Assembly (NCBI GenBank): GCA_030608245.1
Contig: JAUWEO010000136.1
Coordinates: 1 to 5,241 of the forward strand
Origin: Candidatus Latescibacterota bacterium
Lineage (GTDB): Bacteria; Latescibacterota; MVCY01
DNA length: 5,241 bases
Direction of reading: 5' to 3'
Position numbers and translations under genes: made by a program. The stretch's first letter is position 1. Every line of letters starts with the position of its first letter. Positions 1 through 5,241 of the stretch are shown piece after piece. The notes beneath the pieces were generated by a model. That model did not search any database. It saw only the letters and a program-made list of their open reading frames with translations, and had not been told where the DNA came from.

Positions 1-553
1 CGATTGTCTCCTTCAGCCTTGTGACTGGCTCTTGGACGCTCATTCTCACCGTCTTCTTGCCCTCTGAGTCATCCAAGATCTCGTATTCCCAGGGTATCGC
101 CCAGGTGGTTCCATGTTCATCCCCAGGGAGGGTGTATTCTGCACCCCCTATCCACAGCCACCATCCTGTATCATTCTGGCCTCCTCCAGGCTGCACAATA
201 TCATTTCTCCAAAACTCCTCATGACCTGTAGGTTTGTATATCAGCGAATATACCCGGCCCATTTCCGGCAGAAGTGTAAGTTTGATATACATATTTTCCA
301 GGATGACGGCCCGGTGTTCTTTCTGCACAAAAGTCTGCCACTTTACCTTTTCCAGATCAAGGTGGGGGAGAGGGTCACCTTCATTGTAATAGATCGCCCC
401 TTCGTAGTCCACCTGTTTGATGGACAGGGTAGTATCGGTCAAACTGAACGGGGCTTCTGCCTTTCTACAGCTACTCTGAAATAGCCAAGGACAAATGATA
501 AGGGCCAACATTAGCCATTTGAACTGCCAGAGCTTTTTCTGATCTTTCGACAT
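1..553 (-). CDS. DUF5107-like exported (possibly lipoprotein) protein, 3' end missing
   Basis: An open frame starts at ATG 553 and runs 184 codons off the left edge without a stop. The start is fixed by a strong AAGGAGG ribosome binding site (561-567), seven bases upstream. The N-terminus is a secretion signal: lysines in residues 2-12, a hydrophobic stretch around residues 13-25 (WLMLALIICPWLF), then QSSC with Cys29. This could be a lipoprotein site, but Gln at -3 is not canonical. Residues about 75-150 contain the run AVILENMYIKLTLLPEMGRV, then EFWRND and WWLWIGGAEYTLPG. This resembles the conserved N-terminal block of DUF5107 proteins (ENEYLRVTVLPELGGRIYSL, then a GGIEWNFP-type motif), which have a mutarotase-like beta fold and accompany sugar-degradation genes. 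PEMGR is one Gly shorter than the usual PELGGR. Transcription is separated from the lyase gene by 276 bases, so it may have its own promoter. A DUF4380-type mutarotase-fold protein is the main alternative. Enzymatic activity is unknown. Confidence 0.7.
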   Translation of the reverse strand, partial: MSKDQKKLWQFKWLMLALIICPWLFQSSCRKAEAPFSLTDTTLSIKQVDYEGAIYYNEGDPLPHLDLEKVKWQTFVQKEHRAVILENMYIKLTLLPEMGRVYSLIYKPTGHEEFWRNDIVQPGGGQNDTGWWLWIGGAEYTLPGDEHGTTWAIPWEYEILDDSEGKKTVRMSVQEPVTRLKETI

Positions 554-597
554 TTGCTTGCCTCCTTCTATTTGAGGATTGAAATTGGAGAAGTTGT

Positions 598-620
598 ATC
601 AAGTAGATGGATTTCTTGAT
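598..620. promoter_or_regulatory. Weak operator-like inverted repeat upstream of the DUF5107-like gene
   Basis: ATCAAG (598-603) and CTTGAT (615-620) form six-base inverted arms around an 11-base spacer. They overlap a second small palindrome, TGATG-T-CATCA (617-627). The site lies 45-67 bases upstream of the ATG at 553, where a regulator could bind. Arms this short can occur by chance, and no convincing -35/-10 pair was found beside it. Confidence 0.15.
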
Positions 621-667
621 GTCATCAGCGCTCGTCAAAGCACAAGATGGAATCTATGACCTCCTAA

Positions 668-783
668 ACGTTCATGCCCCTTTGGAGCACCACGAAGGAT
701 GAAAATCGGCAAGTCTATTTTCGGTCCCGAACCTCCCGCAGGTTCCAAACCTGCGGGAGGTTGCTATCATTTTCGGAGCAAAA
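668..783 (+). repeat. Composite multi-hairpin repeat, copy 1
   Basis: This intergenic element matches, in inverted orientation, the one at 4584-4697. In order it has an outer box ACGTTCATGCC (668-678), a box GCACCACGAAGGATGAAAAT (687-706), a 33-base perfect hairpin (730-762) and an inner box CATTTTCGGAGCAAAA (768-783). Against copy 2 these boxes match at 10/11, 19/20, all 30 arm bases, and 15/16. The spacers (8, 23 and 5 bases) differ in length and sequence from those in copy 2 (10, 9 and 15). TGC.CC-TTT-GG.GCA (675-689) can fold into a small stem, and TTTT/AAAA (770-773 with 780-783) into another. No transposase or coding sequence is associated with it. It could be a REP/MITE-like dispersed element or a structured RNA element; its function is unknown. 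Confidence 0.8.
730..762. repeat. Perfect 15-bp hairpin in repeat copy 1
   Basis: AACCTCCCGCAGGTT (730-744) pairs perfectly with AACCTGCGGGAGGTT (748-762) across a three-base loop, CCA. Each arm is itself a small palindrome (AACCT-CCCGC-AGGTT), so the site can fold as one long stem or as two short stem-loops. It begins 67 bases after the lyase stop codon in the direction of transcription. The stem could stop, pause or protect transcripts, but no T-run follows it on either strand, so it is not a classical intrinsic terminator. Confidence 0.9.
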
Positions 784-793
784 GTGGATTCAT

Positions 794-813
794 CCCTGGT
801 TCCCAACCAAGGG
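794..813. repeat. Imperfect palindrome just downstream of the lyase gene
   Basis: CCCTGGTT (794-801) and AACCAAGGG (805-813) form an eight-base-pair stem with one bulged A and a CCC loop. It starts 16 bases beyond the lyase stop codon. On the minus strand it is followed by GATGAATCCACTTTT, where the T-run comes too late for a standard intrinsic terminator. It is not present in repeat copy 2. It may be an mRNA 3'-end stem or a remnant of another dispersed palindrome. Confidence 0.45.
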
Positions 814-829
814 ATTTTGCCTGACTGCT

Positions 830-2518
830 CTATGGCGGCTCAATTACTCCGGCCGTCGCCGTTGACCAAGTGCCGTAGCGGATCTCGAAGACGCAATCAA
901 TGGGAGTTTCCACAGTGACTAGGACGCGGAAGCTGTCAGGTTCCGGCTCGCTACCCCGCATCTGCCACATACGGTGCGCGATGCCGCCCGGCCCGATCCG
1001 GATACCGCACTCCCTGCGATGAAAGATACCGTAGCCGGATTTGAGGATGGCGGTCTGGCCGTTGTTCACCTGGATGACCTGACCGTCGGTCTCCCACTCC
1101 CCGGGGCCCTCAAAACAACATTCAATCTGGAAGGCGATGCGATCGAGAGCGCCTTCAGTCTTCAGATGGAGATCGAATCCACGTTGCACTTCCCGGATGT
1201 CGAGGAGTATGTCGAAGGGAGAGAGCGCCCAATGTTTCCGTTCGGCCTGCACGGCGTAGAAATCGTCGAAGGGCACGGGACGCCCCAATGGCAGGTCGCA
1301 ATTCCGCTGCCGTTTCGTGTCTCCCCGATGAACCATCCGGACGCCGTTTTCGAAGGCCTCGAAGGTATCGGTTTCGAATTTCGAGGTGTTGTAATAGGTC
1401 TCGAAGATCTTCACGGCCCTCAGGTTCACCTCCCCGTAGCGCACGGCGAACGAGGTGGAGTTCCCGCCCATAGCAGTGGCGGATAGAGGACCCCGCTTGA
1501 CCCGCCACAGCCGGGAGGCGAGAAAAACGGTGCTGAAGCCATCGGGGGGTATCTCCCGGTTGAGGGTTTCGTGCCGGTAAGCGGGATTAGCCATAAAGGG
1601 ATGGATAAGCCAAACGAAGTCGAGATCCCCCGGCGCGCTGTCAACAAGACGATCCGCCACGGTCGCCCAGACCCCATTGCCGTCCCGCTGGGCCATATCA
1701 AAGAACAAGTCAGCGATTTTAACCGGCACAATGCGTTGTCCCCGATCCTGACGTCCAGACATATCCGTCACCACCGTCCAATCTGAATGGAAGAGGCGGA
1801 CCATCATATCGAGGTTCTTCCGAACCGGGTCCAGGAGCTCTGGTCTCTTCAGGTGATCTGCCATGAACCGGAGCGACCGGTCAGATGCCGAATTGTAAAT
1901 CCCGGTACTCCGTTCATAAAATTGTCCATCTTCGTTGATATCTACGGTCTCCGCCAGAATGCTCTCGATGTAACCCAACGCCGGCAGGTCGGGAAAGAGC
2001 GTCATCGCCTGGGCCAGCGCAGAACAGATCACCCAGCGGTGGTTGGGAGTGTGGAACCCCCGCCCGATGATCGCCTGAGCTGCTGTTTGGACGTATTCAC
2101 CCAGAGCTTGCGCGATCCGTGCCGCACGTTCATCACCGGTCTCGGCCTTCGTGCGGGCCACTTCCACAACAGGAGCGAGCAGCTGCACCGTAAAGGCCGC
2201 AGCGTTGGGCGACTCATAGTTGGACACCACGCCGTCGATGAGTCCGCTTGGCCGCTGCCAGCGCCTTTGGAACGAAATACCCCTGCAGATCCGATCGAAA
2301 AGCTCCTCATCTCCTTTTAGCGAAGCTCCCTCTGCCATGAACACATAACAGGCACAAGCCAGATCATGGGCATGGGCCCCATGGGTAGCCGCGGGACACC
2401 CCAAGATTTCAGAGATGAATGCACCCTGTTCGGGACGGCTTTCGTCCATGACCTGACGGGCATAGAGTGCTCGGACGCGTCGCTCTATACCGCTCAAAAT
2501 CGGTTCATAGGCATACAT
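830..2518 (-). CDS. Heparinase II/III-like polysaccharide lyase homologue
   Basis: A 562-residue protein from ATG 2518 to TAG 830. It resembles heparinase II/III- and alginate-lyase-type proteins, which have an N-terminal alpha/alpha toroid (here about residues 1-330) and a C-terminal beta-sandwich (about 330-560), and cleave uronic-acid polysaccharides by beta-elimination. The strongest match is TPNHRW (residues 158-162, with Asn159 and His160) followed by QFYERSTGIYN (199-209, with Tyr201 and Tyr208). Lyases of this fold use an Asn, a His and a Tyr at such positions, with a further His in the beta domain (His500 and His515 are candidates here). This assignment is inference. TDMSGRQDRG (251-260) is another well-formed toroid motif. 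No signal peptide is seen, so the protein is probably cytoplasmic. It follows the glycosidase-like gene by 36 bases, suggesting one operon. Its G+C is about 60% in six hand-counted lines, clearly above its neighbours. Substrate and lyase activity are unproven; a non-catalytic or hydrolytic toroid protein is possible. Confidence 0.8.
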   Translation of the reverse strand: MYAYEPILSGIERRVRALYARQVMDESRPEQGAFISEILGCPAATHGAHAHDLACACYVFMAEGASLKGDEELFDRICRGISFQRRWQRPSGLIDGVVSNYESPNAAAFTVQLLAPVVEVARTKAETGDERAARIAQALGEYVQTAAQAIIGRGFHTPNHRWVICSALAQAMTLFPDLPALGYIESILAETVDINEDGQFYERSTGIYNSASDRSLRFMADHLKRPELLDPVRKNLDMMVRLFHSDWTVVTDMSGRQDRGQRIVPVKIADLFFDMAQRDGNGVWATVADRLVDSAPGDLDFVWLIHPFMANPAYRHETLNREIPPDGFSTVFLASRLWRVKRGPLSATAMGGNSTSFAVRYGEVNLRAVKIFETYYNTSKFETDTFEAFENGVRMVHRGDTKRQRNCDLPLGRPVPFDDFYAVQAERKHWALSPFDILLDIREVQRGFDLHLKTEGALDRIAFQIECCFEGPGEWETDGQVIQVNNGQTAILKSGYGIFHRRECGIRIGPGGIAHRMWQMRGSEPEPDSFRVLVTVETPIDCVFEIRYGTWSTATAGVIEPP

Positions 2519-2523
2519 GGGTG

Positions 2524-2530
2524 CTTCCTT
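2524..2530 (-). promoter_or_regulatory. Ribosome binding site that sets the lyase start
   Basis: AAGGAAG (read on the minus strand) has its AAGGA core seven bases before ATG 2518. A longer reading from GTG 2536 would add six residues (V/M-IKEAP), but the only purine-rich sequence before that GTG, GGAG, is just two bases away, which is too close. ATG 2518 is therefore the preferred start. Confidence 0.65.
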
Positions 2531-2554
2531 TATCACAACTCCGGCGTGGGGACA

Positions 2555-4567
2555 CTACCCAAAAATTGATTCAAGAAATCGCGCATCTTCTTCATATGAA
2601 GAGGGGAGAAAACTGACAAACCTTATATCTCCTTTATCCCAAGCGCAGGGCTGTCCATCACACCGACCCAGTGTCTTCGCCGTTGAGTCCAATCGGGCCT
2701 TATAGACTGTTTTAGCGTGTACGCAATGGCCACTGATGTTCACCTGAAACGGCCCATGTCCCTCAATCTTCTCCAGGCTTCTCACCCCTGTATAATCCCT
2801 ATTTTGTGCAAGAGAGGACTTGTGGCAGCATATTAGAATAACTTTAGGTCCACATTGTGCAAGCTGCTTCAAATCCAAATCTTCCACATCCATCACGTAA
2901 AGGAGTACCGCATCGTAACTTTTAAGGGAATCGAAGTCAACATCTTCTCTGCGATAAATCTCGAATACGTCGTATCTCATTTTCAGATCAATGGTCACAG
3001 AGGTCAGCAGCCGTTCTGTCAAGATTCGATCGTGCAGCTGATTCTCCTCAGGCTCTACCAAAGATCTTTCGGCATAGAATCGCAGCACTGCCAGTGGTCT
3101 TGGCGGATCCTCTCTGACCTGTTCATGTACTCTACCGTGCACCTTTTCAGCCTCTTCCCAGGAATCTGGCCTTGTCTTCGGAAAAGTGCCGTTTCTGGAA
3201 TATGCCAGCCACATTATCCCATCCGGATTGAAGGCTATTGTCTGGTCAAACATCTTCTTGACCTGTTCAGGAGACGGGTGCTGCAAGTCATTCACATAGC
3301 TGTGGCCTTGCATCCAGGGCATAAAGGCCTTGCCCAGTCGGTGGGCCAAGCCGGAGAAATAGCTGCCCTCCAGTGGGATGATGGTCTCTATGTAGTCAGG
3401 TTTGGGCTCGCGGTCCGGGTGCTTGGCTTGGGAGAGCATAGTAGCTGCCACGGGATATGGGTCAGGACATACAATATCTAACTGTTCTACAAGAAGTTGG
3501 TTTCCACTGCCGTCGTGGTCATTGTATAGGGTGGCAAAAGTGACAGGATTGAAACGACTAATATTACGGAAGACCGCTATATTGAGACCTCTATTATGGA
3601 TCACTTCCCTGACGATTCCGAGGAGTTCCGCTGTTGAGCGGTGATAAGAGTACATCCAATCACGATAAGCATTTATGCCGTACGCCTCTGGCCAGGCCCA
3701 CATCCTTGGGTATTCGTCGTGGCGATTGAGCTTTCGGTATTCCTGAATCCCACTTTCGGAGTAGTCATAGAGGGGGATTGAGGCCGACGGATCGTTGACA
3801 AATCCGGTGTGCAGGAACATCTCATCGCCATAGCGCATACCGACAATCAGATCTTCGGGGAACTCTCCACCGTTGGCGTCGGCCCATGCGTCCAGCTCAG
3901 AGTTTATATAGGGAGCCAAAGCCTCTTTGGTGCTTCGGGCTGCTGGGCTTACCTCTTCGTCGCTGGGCCAGTAGACTGCAATCATAACATGGTCCAGATC
4001 GCCTTCCTGTCCCGACAGGCTGAAACCGATACGCACGTGCTTCTCATCGCGCCCTATGATCTCTGCCGGCAACAAGGTTAACTGGTGCTTTCCGTCATAG
4101 TAACGTTTTTTGACTATAACCTCAGCCTTTTTAGCTGATTTAGAGTTTACGCCATAAAAATGGTGGTGAAAAAAACGGCCGTATCGGCTCAGATTTTCCT
4201 CCATCTCCTTGTTCTGGGGAAAGAAGTTCACCGGCCTTTCGATTTCGATCTCATGGTCTCCTGGGGAAAAAGGAAAGGTATGCCAATCTATCGCCCTGCC
4301 TTGGTAAGCGCCGCCTATCATAACGGCAGGAACCGGCTCATAGCCGAACTGAGAGACATGTTTCCAGATGATATCGGGGACCACCCACGACAATCTCAAC
4401 CTGTGCTTTCTGGCCAATTCCAGCGCTTCAGCCCTGTCAGGAACAGGAGAATAGAAGTCGGCCACGTCTACACCATGGGACTTCATATCTCCAAACGCCT
4501 CGTCCAGGTCCAGCCCTCCGGGATGAATACTCATCCAGACTTTGGGATAGAATTGTCTATCTTGCAT
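2555..4567 (-). CDS. TIM-barrel glycoside hydrolase-like protein with GH42-like C-terminal domain
   Basis: A 670-residue protein from ATG 4567 (GGGAGGG ribosome binding site, about six bases upstream) to TAG 2555. I do not recognise a named family. The N-terminus (WMSIHPGGLDLDEAFGDMKS, then HGVDVADFYSP, then LRLSWVVPDI) reads like the first strands of a (beta/alpha)8 barrel that handles sugars. A beta-rich insertion of about 70-220 (VNFF..., AEVIVKKRYYDGKHQLTLLP) follows. Barrel strands resume with IVGMRYGDEMFL (Glu249, candidate acid/base), NIAVFRNISRF, LDIVCPDPYP, IIPLEGSYF (Glu400, candidate nucleophile), FMPWMQGHSY and PDGIMWLAYS. Residues 490-670 form an alpha/beta domain (PLAVLRFYAE, YDAVLLYVMD, KVILICCHKS) like the trimerisation/glutaminase-like domain after the GH42 barrel, and total length is GH42-like. 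No signal peptide is seen, so a cytoplasmic location is likely. It is the first gene of the two-gene unit with the lyase. Its G+C is about 47% in sampled lines. Glycosidase activity and the catalytic residues are inference. Confidence 0.7.
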   Translation of the reverse strand: MQDRQFYPKVWMSIHPGGLDLDEAFGDMKSHGVDVADFYSPVPDRAEALELARKHRLRLSWVVPDIIWKHVSQFGYEPVPAVMIGGAYQGRAIDWHTFPFSPGDHEIEIERPVNFFPQNKEMEENLSRYGRFFHHHFYGVNSKSAKKAEVIVKKRYYDGKHQLTLLPAEIIGRDEKHVRIGFSLSGQEGDLDHVMIAVYWPSDEEVSPAARSTKEALAPYINSELDAWADANGGEFPEDLIVGMRYGDEMFLHTGFVNDPSASIPLYDYSESGIQEYRKLNRHDEYPRMWAWPEAYGINAYRDWMYSYHRSTAELLGIVREVIHNRGLNIAVFRNISRFNPVTFATLYNDHDGSGNQLLVEQLDIVCPDPYPVAATMLSQAKHPDREPKPDYIETIIPLEGSYFSGLAHRLGKAFMPWMQGHSYVNDLQHPSPEQVKKMFDQTIAFNPDGIMWLAYSRNGTFPKTRPDSWEEAEKVHGRVHEQVREDPPRPLAVLRFYAERSLVEPEENQLHDRILTERLLTSVTIDLKMRYDVFEIYRREDVDFDSLKSYDAVLLYVMDVEDLDLKQLAQCGPKVILICCHKSSLAQNRDYTGVRSLEKIEGHGPFQVNISGHCVHAKTVYKARLDSTAKTLGRCDGQPCAWDKGDIRFVSFLPSSYEEDARFLESIFG

Positions 4568-4583
4568 GATCGCCCTCCCATTA

Positions 4584-4697
4584 TTTTGCTCCCAAAATGG
4601 CCGCGATTCGGGGCAACCTCCCGCAGGTTCGGAACCTGCGGGAGGTTAGAGACGGCATTTTCATCCTTGGTGGTGCCGACTTCGCCGGCATCAACGT
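4584..4697 (-). repeat. Composite multi-hairpin repeat, copy 2 (inverted)
   Basis: This is the inverted partner of the element at 668-783. On the minus strand it has ACGTTGATGCC (4697-4687), GCACCACCAAGGATGAAAAT (4676-4657), the perfect hairpin (4647-4615) and CATTTTGGGAGCAAAA (4599-4584). The stretch between the first two boxes can fold as TGCCG-GCGAAGT-CGGCA, a different sequence from copy 1 but again a stem-loop at the same place. The inner box ends five bases before the GGGAGGG ribosome binding site of the glycosidase-like gene (4573-4579), and the outer box lies 19 bases from the esterase stop codon. The element therefore fills most of the 149-base intergenic gap and would be in the leader of the downstream mRNA if transcription reads through or starts upstream. 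Confidence 0.8.
4615..4647. repeat. Perfect 15-bp hairpin in repeat copy 2
   Basis: The same 15-base arms as at 730-762 (4615-4629 and 4633-4647), with loop CGG on the plus strand (CCG when read in the orientation of copy 1, compared with CCA there). It begins 69 bases after the esterase stop codon, nearly the same distance as the first hairpin has from the lyase stop. There is no following T-run. Confidence 0.9.
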
Positions 4698-4716
4698 ACG
4701 AATGGGGATTCGCAGT

Positions 4717-5241
4717 TCACTTGCTGAGCTTCCAGCCCTGGTCAAAGAACCCTGCCGCCTTAAAGCCTGCCCACCCCATCTTCTTACACCCTCCATCGAA
4801 GACCACATAGTCCGGCAGCCTCCGCTCAAGCCAGGGAACAAGCTCTGTTCCCCGCCAATTAACTCCAGATTTAATAAGGACATATCTGTCTGGATTAAGC
4901 GGGTTCGGATAGATCATATTCAGCCCCAAGTCTTCACCGGTGAAACGTGTGTCTCCCATCACAATAGCTTCACCTTCGAACCTTATGGGCAACTCATCGT
5001 TTATTCGGGCCAGGATCGCATTCGATCTGGGACTGCCGACCAGGATCAAGTTTGCACTTTCTATCTCCTCCGAGGTTACCTCTATATCCCCCTTAACCTC
5101 ACAATTCCCATGCGCCCAGGTATCCCACTTGACAGCCAGAAGCAGAGCTACCTGCCTGTTGACTTCGATCTCTTTGGGGTTTGTACCTTTGGTTCCATAG
5201 ACAAGGATGAACTTCGAGTTATAGGCGTCAGATGCAGGTCC
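4717..5241 (-). CDS. C-terminal part of an esterase/prolyl-oligopeptidase-like hydrolase, 5' end missing
   Basis: The frame is open from the right edge (first full codon at 5241) to TGA at 4717, giving 174 residues that begin GPASDAYNSKFILVYGTKG. The GP..DA....F..VYGT opening, then ANLILVGSPRSN, LPIRFEG, MGDTRFTGEDLGL, IYPNPLNPDRYVLIKSG, LPDYVVFDGG and AGFFDQGWKL, are characteristic of the C-terminal module that follows the alpha/beta-hydrolase domain in esterase/S9-like proteins common in Planctomycetes and related phyla. The nucleophile Ser and any signal peptide would lie to the right of the window, so activity cannot be judged. TTG 5049 can be read as a start, but the frame and family similarity continue through it, so it is internal. 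The gene is probably part of the same saccharide-related locus, where such proteins are often suspected of removing ester groups. That role is inference. Confidence 0.75.
   Translation of the reverse strand, partial: GPASDAYNSKFILVYGTKGTNPKEIEVNRQVALLLAVKWDTWAHGNCEVKGDIEVTSEEIESANLILVGSPRSNAILARINDELPIRFEGEAIVMGDTRFTGEDLGLNMIYPNPLNPDRYVLIKSGVNWRGTELVPWLERRLPDYVVFDGGCKKMGWAGFKAAGFFDQGWKLSK

Noticed and set aside
113..484. Plus-strand ORF of 123 codons
   Set aside because: It is antisense to the DUF5107-like gene, whose minus-strand frame has a ribosome binding site, a signal peptide and family motifs. The plus-strand product has low-complexity, shadow-like content.
611..639. TTGACG (minus strand, 639-634) as a -35 element for the DUF5107-like gene
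   Set aside because: With a 17-base spacer the -10 position reads GAAATC, and the later TGATAC is too far away, so no promoter can be called.
730..762. Hairpin as a classical Rho-independent terminator (also 4615-4647)
   Set aside because: No run of T follows the stem on either strand in either copy; another role, or a non-classical stop, remains possible.
674..865. Plus-strand ORF of 63 codons across repeat copy 1, sharing a TSRRF.TCGRL reading with an ORF across copy 2
   Set aside because: The shared peptide is just the perfect hairpin translated in the same frame. The spacers differ in length and would not encode a conserved protein, and there is no ribosome binding site.
974..1486. Plus-strand ORF of 170 codons
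   Set aside because: Antisense shadow in the G+C-rich lyase gene, where stop codons are rare in other frames.
1787..2320. Plus-strand ORF of 177 codons
   Set aside because: Antisense shadow of the lyase gene. The minus frame contains the TPNHRW and YERSTG motifs, while the plus product resembles nothing.
2855..3481. Plus-strand ORF of 208 codons
   Set aside because: Antisense to the glycosidase-like gene, with no ribosome binding site or recognisable domain.
4160..4810. Plus-strand ORF of 216 codons
   Set aside because: It crosses the start of one minus-strand gene, the repeat and the end of another, which a real gene would be unlikely to do.
4581..4883. Minus-strand ORF of 100 codons
   Set aside because: It overlaps the esterase C-terminus in another frame and ends inside repeat copy 2; the esterase frame has strong family motifs.

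Overview
The window looks like a carbohydrate-degradation locus from an uncultured, probably Gram-negative bacterium. Four protein genes lie on the minus strand and are read from right to left. The gene content (a Planctomycetes/Latescibacterota-style esterase with a characteristic C-terminal module, a heparinase II/III-like protein, an unfamiliar barrel-type glycosidase-like protein and a mutarotase-like, DUF5107-type exported protein) and the large palindromic intergenic repeats suggest an environmental lineage such as Planctomycetota, Latescibacterota or a relative. That placement is inference; there is no rRNA or marker gene to test it.

In transcription order: (1) 5241-4717 is the last 174 codons of an esterase/prolyl-oligopeptidase-like hydrolase whose catalytic part lies beyond the right edge. 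(2) 4716-4568 is a 149-base intergenic region holding repeat copy 2. (3) 4567-2555 is a 670-residue protein that looks like a TIM-barrel glycoside hydrolase with a GH42-like C-terminal alpha/beta domain. (4) 36 bases later, 2518-830 is a 562-residue heparinase II/III-like polysaccharide lyase homologue, probably co-transcribed with the gene before it. (5) 829-554 is a 276-base intergenic region with repeat copy 1, a smaller palindrome and a weak operator-like inverted repeat. (6) 553-1 is the first 184 codons of an exported, possibly lipid-anchored, DUF5107-like protein that runs off the left edge.

The glycosidase-like and lyase-like genes form a two-gene unit, and neither product has a visible signal peptide. 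Both may therefore act in the cytoplasm on imported oligosaccharides, while the DUF5107-like protein is directed to the envelope. The polysaccharide cannot be named from the sequence.

The most unusual feature is a degenerate repeat of about 115 bp, present twice in opposite orientation (668-783 and 4584-4697) and flanking the two-gene unit. Short near-identical boxes and a perfect 15-bp hairpin are separated by spacers that differ in length and sequence. The lyase gene is also clearly richer in G+C (about 60% in hand-counted lines) than its neighbours (about 47-48%), so the cassette may be mosaic.
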